From assembly GCA_037447655.1 (NCBI GenBank), contig JBBHKE010001576.1, positions 1 to 62,000 of the forward strand: a stretch of DNA of 62,000 nt, given 5' to 3'. Shown here in pieces: positions 56,283-62,000 of the stretch. The DNA is from Zygnema cylindricum (Eukaryota > Streptophyta > Zygnematophyceae > Zygnematales > Zygnemataceae). Numbering within the stretch: position 1 is the first letter of the stretch; each line of letters starts with the position of its first letter. The notes below the pieces were generated by a model. It made no database searches, was not told where the DNA came from, and was given only the letters and a program-made list of their open reading frames with translations. The translations under genes were made by a program, and so were the position numbers.

Positions 56283-56717
56283 TTATTCCAGTGGTACAAA
56301 GGGATAGAGAGGGACACCTGGCAATAATTTTTCCTCCTCCGCCTCATCGGCTCCAAAGTCAAACTCATCCTGGGAAAAGACAGAAAAAGTGAGGGGGGGG
56401 GAAGAGGGGAGAGGGAGGGAAGGGACAGGAGAGAGGTTAGAGAGAGGTAGGAGACAGGAGAGAAAGGAGAGGGGAGAGGGGAGAGGGGAGAGGGGAGGGG
56501 GAGGGAGGGGATCCTATCGTCAGAGGATCCAGAGCCAAAAAAAGGTCGGAAACCGAAGATCCCCTCGTCAAAATAAAGAAGACAAAAAATAACAAAAGAT
56601 AAAAAAAAAAATAACTAAATAAATAAATTAATAAAATATTTATTTAAAAAAGGGGGGGGAGGGAAAGGCAACTTACGACATCATCGTCGAATGTCGTCAT
56701 CGAAATTCTTCGGTTTG
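56283..56717 (-). CDS. Candidate last two exons of an unidentified minus-strand gene
   Basis: Minus-strand exon 56717-56677 has an acceptor ending TTTCCAG and a canonical GTAAGT donor. It joins in phase to 56369-56283, which has a TTTTCCCAG acceptor and ends in TAA. The combined tail reads NRRISMTTFDDDV followed by DEFDFGADEAEEE and LLPGVPLYPFVPLE, a strongly acidic C-terminus. The intron between them holds a GA minisatellite (pyrimidine on the transcript), the same arrangement as in the verified genes of this window. Upstream exons were not found and the protein is not recognised. Confidence 0.4.
56385..56512. repeat. GA-rich minisatellite in the candidate intron
   Basis: GGGAGAGGGGAGAGG-type purine repeats, lying between the two candidate minus-strand exons. 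Confidence 0.9.
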
Positions 56718-57888
56718 CTGGAAACTTTTTTTTTAAGCTTTTTTTCCTTCGGTTTTACTTTATTTATTTATTTATTTTAAAACCCCTTTTGTAACTGGTG
56801 TCCCGTCCCATCCAATTTTAAAAAATAGGGTTAGTAAGGTCTCCAAATAAACTTCAAAAAGAACCCTAAAAAATAAACCCTGAAAATAATATATGAATAA
56901 CTAAATAAATAAATCCGAAAAAAAAATAAAGAATGAAAAGTACAACACATCAAAATAAATAAAAAATAAAGGAGAGGATTTTTTTTTTTTTCAGAAAAAG
57001 CTTATTAATTTCCCTCACGAAAAAGAAAAACAGACACCAAAAAAAAAAAAATGATATTTAATAAATAAGTAATATGCTGAATATAAGACCTAAAATGTGA
57101 TAAATTTGGACACACTCATTCATAATAAATCAAAGAAAAAATGGTGAAAACCCAAAAACATCCTAGAAAAAACCCTACAATATGTAAGATATACTTAAAA
57201 TATGCTTAAAGAAACCCTAAAAAAATAAATATGCCTAAAGTAACTCTAAAAAAATCTTACGAAGTCTTACGAAATATTAGAAAATCCTCACAAGGACCCT
57301 AATAAACCGTGGTAATAAAAAAAACCCTAAAAAAAAATCATAAAAAAACCCTAAAAAAGAATCATAAATAAACCCTAAAAAAAATCATAAAAAAAGCCTA
57401 AAAAAAAATCATAAAAAAAACCCTAAAAGAACCCGATCAAACCGTTATTTCCAAAATTAAATCATTTAGTCTAAAAAAAAAAAGGAAAAAATTCTGTAAA
57501 CTTATTTTTAACATAACATAACTTTGAATTCATGACCAGAAAGGGCTGGAAAAGACAAAAAAACAAAAAAAAAAACAAAAATTTCAGTAGCCTTAGAAAA
57601 ATCATTTTCCAGAAACCCTAATTTCTTTTAGCTGCTTAAATACATGGAAATTAGAGTTGGAAAAAAAAAAAAAAAAAGTAAGATTAAAAAAAAACGATAT
57701 AAACAAGGAATGAAAAATGGAATAAAAAAATTTAAAATTGATCAAAAACTGATTAAAAAAACTGATGAAAAAACTGCTTAAAAAACAAAAATGATTTTAA
57801 AAACAGGCTTAAAAAAGAAAAAAAATCACCTTTTTATTTTCTGTTGTAAACTGTGCCCCTCCCTCTCACCTGGTTGCCACGTGTCACT
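56718..57888. other. A-rich stretch with many CCCTAAA motifs
   Basis: No exon supported. From about 57290 to 57440 there are roughly six imperfect copies of a 20-bp unit combining ACCCTAAAA and ATCATAAA. CCCTAAA is the plant telomere unit, but here it is scattered and interrupted by poly-A, so this is a degenerate simple repeat and not a telomere array. Confidence 0.5.
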
Positions 57889-58218
57889 TCAATATCCAAT
57901 TGTTCCAGATCGTAAGTGATTCTGCCACGTGGCAATCGCAAATGATTCGCGAGTCGCGAGAAGAAAAAAATTCAGGCACACAATTCTGCCACGTGGTACT
58001 CGCACTGCAGCCGTACATCTACCACTGTTAACGTTCACCTTTTTGACTTTTTTGTCTTTTTCTGAGGAATTTCCAGCCAAACGTATTGTTCTACGTGACG
58101 CTGTCGGGACGTCGAAAATAAGCGTGACGCCGTCACAGTTACGTGACACGCAGTTAGTTCTGCCGTCAATGTGAAGCGTCTCGCCGTTACAGTTAAGCGT
58201 CGCGCCGTAAATGATAAG

Positions 58219-58798
58219 CCTTTGGGCATAGTTCAAAAGTAGGTGAAAGTAGGCCCATACAATATGCCTATTGTATGCAAAACACAATATGGCCTTAAGA
58301 CCCATATTGTATTGGTCGCAAAATGATAAAAAAATAGTAACAGGGTTGAGTTGCACATCGATCGATAGAGAATTAAACGTCATGTCTAAATTTTGAAAAA
58401 CATTCGGACAAATTTTTATTTTTACGTAAGTTTTGAGGTATTTTTTATTTAAACCATCAAATTTGGACGATCGGACTGTCGCTGATCAAAGTAGCGATCT
58501 AAGAAGATCGCATGAAAAGCCCATAACACAACTTACGATAGGACTTACGTCCGCGTTTTTATTTTTTTCCAGGTTTTTTTTCCCGCGGAATGTCATCCTA
58601 CGCCGTGTCATTTCGCTAAAAGATTTCGTCCGACGGCGTGCGCTGTGCTATGATGATACGTCATATTCGTACGTTCGTACATGAGTGTGCACAACACACA
58701 CATACAGAATGCCTACTCTACGCGAGTTTTGTGCCAAGTTTTGTGCGCCTACTAAAGGCCTACCATAAAAACGCCTACTTTTGAACTATGCCTTTGGG
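58219..58798. mobile_element. hAT-type MITE, family 2, copy 3
   Basis: The element is 58227-58790 (564 bp), with terminal inverted repeats CATAGTTCAAAAGTAGG(T/C)G and exact 8-bp flanks CCTTTGGG on both sides. Its interior preserves the uninterrupted version of the site into which family 1 copy B inserted in copy 1. Confidence 0.94.
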
Positions 58799-58891
58799 AA
58801 TGGATTATCGCAGTGTCAATTTTTAATTTTTTGTTGCGCGCAGCCTCTATGAGATTCGTACAAGCTACGTACCGTTGAGTTTAGATTCGAG

Positions 58892-59209
58892 GGTCGATCC
58901 ATAGTTTAAAAGTAGGTGAAAGAAGGCCCATACAATATGCCTATTGTATACAAAACATACAATATGACCTTAAGACCCATATTGTATTCAGACCTATTCT
59001 GACCAATTAAAACATTCGGACCAAATATTGGTCCAATTAAAACATTCGGACTAAAATTTGTTATTTATACCGTCAGATTCGGACGGTCGCTGATCAAAAA
59101 ACTGTAGCGATCTAAGAAGATCACATGAAAAGCCCATAACACAACTTATGATAAAGGCGCCGACCAAAGGCCTACCATAAAAACGCTACTTTTGAACTAT
59201 GGGTCAATC
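58892..59209. mobile_element. hAT-type MITE, family 2, copy 4
   Basis: The element is 58900-59201 (302 bp), with ends CATAGTTTAAAAGTAGGTG and CGCTACTTTTGAACTATG. Flanks GGTCGATC and GGTCAATC match at 7 of 8. It is an internally deleted relative of copy 3, only about 100 bp away. Confidence 0.9.
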
Positions 59210-59389
59210 CGTCTAACAGCGCCGCCGTACATGATAAGCTTGTTGTCGTGAAGGTGAAGCGTCAAGCTGTCACAGTGAAGCGTCTACAAGCGTCTACAGT
59301 AGTCTTTGACCTCCGCGTCTCACCGTCTTAACCACAGCGTCGTGGCGCTTCACATGTAGGCGTTCGCCGTAAATGCTAAGCGTCTCGCA

Positions 59390-59575
59390 GTTAAGGTTGA
59401 GCGTGGCGATTTACATGTGAGCGTTTCGCCGTAAATGTTAAGTCTCGCAGTTAAGGTTGAGCTTGGCGATTTACATGTGAGCGTTTCGCCGTAAATGGTA
59501 AGTCTCGCAGTTAAGGTTGAGCTTGGCGATTTACATGTAAGCGTTAAATGTTAAACGTCTCGCGGTTGGGGTTCG
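59390..59575. repeat. 60-bp tandem repeat, about three copies
   Basis: Units start at 59390, 59450 and 59510 with exact 60-nt spacing. The first two or three are nearly identical (blocks GTTAAGGTTGAGC, TGGCGATTTACATGTGAGCG, TTTCGCCGTAAATG and AAGTCTCGCA). The last unit is shortened. Sub-motifs derive from the 21-bp unit upstream. Confidence 0.93.
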
Positions 59576-59579
59576 AGCT

Positions 59580-59728
59580 TGGTGTTTTACTTTCGACTTG
59601 GCCTCCCTCATCCGCCTTCGCTTTTAGGGTTTTGTTTGCGTCTTGTTTGCTCACGTGGCCTTCTCCCTAAGCCCTGGTGACATCTATTAGCTTAGGGGAA
59701 TCAATTCAGGCGCACGACACTGTTTCCG
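59580..59728 (+). mobile_element. Non-LTR-type retroelement fragment, copy 3 (short)
   Basis: TTCGACTTGG.CTCCCTCATCC, TTGTTTGCTC and GGCGCACGACACT align with 51597-51727 in the larger copy. Only about 150 bp is left. Confidence 0.55.
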
Positions 59729-59799
59729 ACTCCATTGCAACTCCATTGCGACTCCATTGCGACTCCGTTGCGACTCCATTGCCACTCCATTGCGACTCC
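59729..59799. repeat. 11-bp tandem repeat (ACTCCATTGCG)n
   Basis: Six and a half copies of ACTCCATTGCG with single-base differences. It lies exactly between the retroelement fragment and the broken gene copy. Confidence 0.92.
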
Positions 59800-59807
59800 T
59801 CTCTTTC

Positions 59808-60312
59808 TGATCCGTTCCTCCAAGTTTCTCGAATATGTGAATATATATATAGAAAAAATTATTAAAAAGACTCGATTTTGTAGCTTCCCTCATATTGGTC
59901 AGTCTAGTACTTTCTGTTTCGTCTATTCTTCTAAGGTGATTTGGGGATATGACAGGTGGCGGGCGGAGAAGCACCAAAACTAAAGCCAAGTAACAAATCA
60001 GAACTCCCCTAACAAGATAAGGAAACCTCTTTTGTTTCATACTTTCTACCTTTCTCTCCTCTCTTCCTCTCTCTACCTTCTTTTGTGTCTCCTTTATGCT
60101 CAGTTGTTGTCTTTTCCCTTTCGTCATCATCTCATATTCCTCTTTTCTTCAATGTATTTTTCGCTGTCGACGGTGTATTTGTTGTGATTTTGACCATATC
60201 ATAAATTATTTCTTCAAAAGATGGAAATCTTGAAAAAAAAAAATCACTAAAAACAAAAAAATATTCAACAACGGTGTAAAATATACTTGAACGCACACAT
60301 TCCCAGTTAAGA
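59808..60312 (-). pseudogene. Truncated 5' copy of the 426-aa membrane protein gene
   Basis: Aligns with 53645-54121. It preserves the leader, the start codon (MKQKRFPYLVRG...), the anchor, the Pro-rich stem (LLRPPPVISP) and the FGKLGGT-like segment. After that the reading runs into the 11-bp repeat and nothing of the globular domain remains. The TGA that precedes the ATG in the intact gene is lost here, so the open frame runs further upstream. A TATATA insertion adds residues (YIYIHI). The copy ends at 60312, in the same CCCAGTTAAGA sequence as near 54121. Confidence 0.88.
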
Positions 60313-60599
60313 TGTTGACATTCAGAAAAAATGGCCTTAGGATCGTCCAATTACAAAATAAGAAGCTAAGGAAAACAACTATTTATATGAGAAATCAAAG
60401 CTTAATTACTGAACAAACAAGAAGATAGATTAATTCCACAACAAAATAAGCACTCAGTACCAAAAATAGCAGCATGGAAAAATTGGAGATAATCATTCAC
60501 TAGATTGATGATTAAGTTTGAATGTCAAGCATGAGTACATTTTAGATGTGTAGGTGACGTAGGTACTACGCTACTTGTCTATCACATAAAGGAACAAAT
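60313..60599. other. No gene seen
   Basis: AT-rich sequence between the broken gene copy and the copia relic. It may be part of the same retroelement. Confidence 0.35.
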
Positions 60600-61450
60600 T
60601 CTTAACTTGTAAACTACGTAACACAGTATAACTGTAACTTAACCTCGCCCATTAAACTAGTCTCTAAAATCTTATCATATGCCAACACAATCCGTCGAGG
60701 ACTCTCTAATGCTGTGAGAGAAGAAAAATTGGACTTATCATGAAACATATGATGAGACGCTCTAGAGTCTATAATCCATTTGTTTTTGTTTTTCTGAGCA
60801 TTAGACTGTGTGAGAAAAAGTTTAGTCTCATCTTGAATGTTCATGGCAAACGACCGTTTGTTCTGTTTGTCTTTGTGTTTACTACGACAAACTGAAGACT
60901 TATGACCTGGTTTTCCACAACTGTAACAAATAATCTTTTTCTTAAAGTTTTAGTATCTTTCATTTTAAATCTACAGTCAACAGTCTGATGATTCGTTTTG
61001 CCACATATAGCACAAGCAGTTACTAACTCATTACATTTTACTGAGTGTTTGCCTTTGGCATAAAGAGTTGCATCTGACTCTTTTTCCTCCTTTCTTTTAA
61101 ATTTCAAGTTCATCCTGAATGAAATGCTGACATACTGCAATAAAAGTCTACAGTAGATTGACTTTTTAAAGTCGTGATCATCATAGCATATTGTGATGGT
61201 AATGACCTAAACAGTGTGAGGATCAAATCATCAACATTCAATTTTGTGCCGACTGTGGCTAATTGTAACTTAAGCTCTTTCAGTTTATTGATATGGGTTT
61301 CTATAGTATCTCCACTCTCCATACTAAAGTCCTACAATTTGTTCTTTAATTGCATAATATTGAACGGATTAGTAGGCTCATGTACAGTCCTTAGTGTTGT
61401 TCTTTGGTCTAAAATAGACCGCAGAAGCCACCCAAACTATCATGCAAGAA
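60600..61450 (-). pseudogene. Ty1/copia-type gag and protease relic
   Basis: On the minus strand: gag remnants (GDTIETHINKLKELKLQL and LILTLFRSLPSQYAMMI), a zinc knuckle CAICGKTNHQTVDC, a second degenerate knuckle read across a frame change, and then a protease start KWIIDSRASHHM. The copia protease motif is normally D-S-G-A-S-x-H-M; Gly is replaced by Arg here. Frameshifts and stops separate the parts. Sequence to the right (61450-62000) may be its leader or 5' LTR, which would extend beyond the window. Confidence 0.85.
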
Positions 61451-62000
61451 GCTAAGCAAAAATAGGTCAATGAACAATCATTTGAAATGCATCCTCCATT
61501 TGACATACAACAACATTTAGGGTTTCATGGAATAATCAACATAAATAAACCCTATGACAACATCTAAGGTTTGATGGAATAATCGACATAAACAAACCCT
61601 AGGACAAATGCATAAACAATGCATATCAAACATATATAAAAACATAAATAAATATTAACACACAAATGCATCACACATAAACAAGAGTATAATCAAAGTA
61701 TAATCATTATATCATTCAAAGTGCATGACCTAATCTGCAACCCTAAAAGTCTACATCTTCGGTCCCCACTTTACTAACCAGCATTGATGATTTTCCTAAT
61801 GAAGCTCAAATCTATATATACACTTGTGAGCTGTTAACAAATCACTAAGTGTCAAAATAACTAACATACATTACATAACTGTCATTAAATAAAACTAATC
61901 GTAAGCGTACACCTGAAAGTCAAGCAATCGTAAGCGTACACTTGTCTGCAAATACGACACATAAATTAAAGTGTCGATATCCTCATTAATCACGTAAAAT
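61451..62000. other. Unassigned window end
   Basis: AT-rich. A direct repeat of about 50 bp (blocks around 61515-61557 and 61560-61605: TTAGGGTTTCATGGAATAAT and TAAGGTTTGATGGAATAATC, each followed by CGACATAAA/CAACATAAA and AACCCTA) and a second short repeat AATCGTAAGCGTACAC at 61896 and 61926. No coding sequence. Confidence 0.4.

Larger units (their letters stand above)
58080..59580. repeat. Degenerate 21-bp repeat array, split by two MITEs
   Basis: Units of the form AAGCGTCxCGCCGTxACAGTT are seen at 58120-58140, 58173-58193 and 58194-58214, and more loosely at 59210-59390. The array is interrupted by hAT family 2 elements at 58227-58790 and 58900-59201. At its right end it passes into the 60-bp tandem repeats at 59390. 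Confidence 0.7.

Noticed and set aside
57290-57440. Interstitial telomere repeat
   Set aside because: CCCTAAA motifs are irregularly spaced and separated by poly-A and ATCATAAA blocks; there is no run of exact 7-bp units.
57845-57910. Possible minus-strand exon (TYDLEQLDIEVTRGNQ) before the candidate 56.7-kb exons
   Set aside because: Its phase does not fit the next exon, and the sequence consists mostly of CCACGTGGCA-type motifs common across the window.
57889-58383. 164-codon minus-strand frame
   Set aside because: It runs through a MITE end and the 21-bp repeat array; no domain is visible.

Overview
This is nuclear DNA from a eukaryote, most likely a streptophyte green alga or an early land plant. 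The evidence: genes with many phase-consistent GT-AG introns; a receptor-like cytoplasmic kinase of the plant RLCK-VII/PBS1 type; plant-style BRF and FIP37/WTAP exons; telo-boxes (AAACCCTAA) ahead of one gene; Ty3 and Ty1/copia retroelements; and many small hAT and TA-flanked MITEs. The species cannot be fixed from the sequence. Most of the window is repeats. Long purine or pyrimidine tracts fill introns and create long false reading frames.

Layout: 0.4-1.5 kb, decayed non-LTR-type fragment (minus). 2.76-6.71 kb, a complete four-exon membrane-anchored methyltransferase gene (minus, 325 aa). 7.6-9.9 kb, a thrice-repeated module with hairpins and a foldback element. 13.3 kb, a TA-flanked MITE. 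15.1-22.87 kb, a whole but dead Ty3 retrotransposon with both LTRs and a 5-bp target duplication. 25-30 kb, nested MITEs. 30.86-36.01 kb, a six-exon RLCK (plus, 330 aa) with an acylation-type N-terminus. 38.2-40.2 kb, a hAT-type element holding a probable solo LTR. 40.87-42.92 kb, the first three exons of a BRF (TFIIIB subunit) gene. 43.2-43.5 kb, an assembly gap. 43.6-50.0 kb, the 3' part of a WTAP/FIP37-like gene (m6A writer subunit) with a tandemly repeated terminal exon. 50.5-52.3 kb, another non-LTR-type fragment. 52.58-53.86 kb, an intronless type II membrane protein (minus, 426 aa). 54.5-54.8 and 58.1-59.6 kb, satellite-like arrays. 56.3-56.7 kb, candidate last exons of a minus-strand gene. 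59.8-60.3 kb, a broken 5' copy of the 426-aa gene. 60.6-61.45 kb, a copia gag/protease relic.

The genes are unrelated housekeeping or signalling genes and do not form a cluster. The most notable observations are the gene models recovered only by joining short exons, the BRF/WTAP exons facing each other across the gap, the duplicated WTAP 3' exon, and two hAT MITE families with exact 8-bp target duplications, one of which keeps a long palindrome whose sequence differs between copies.
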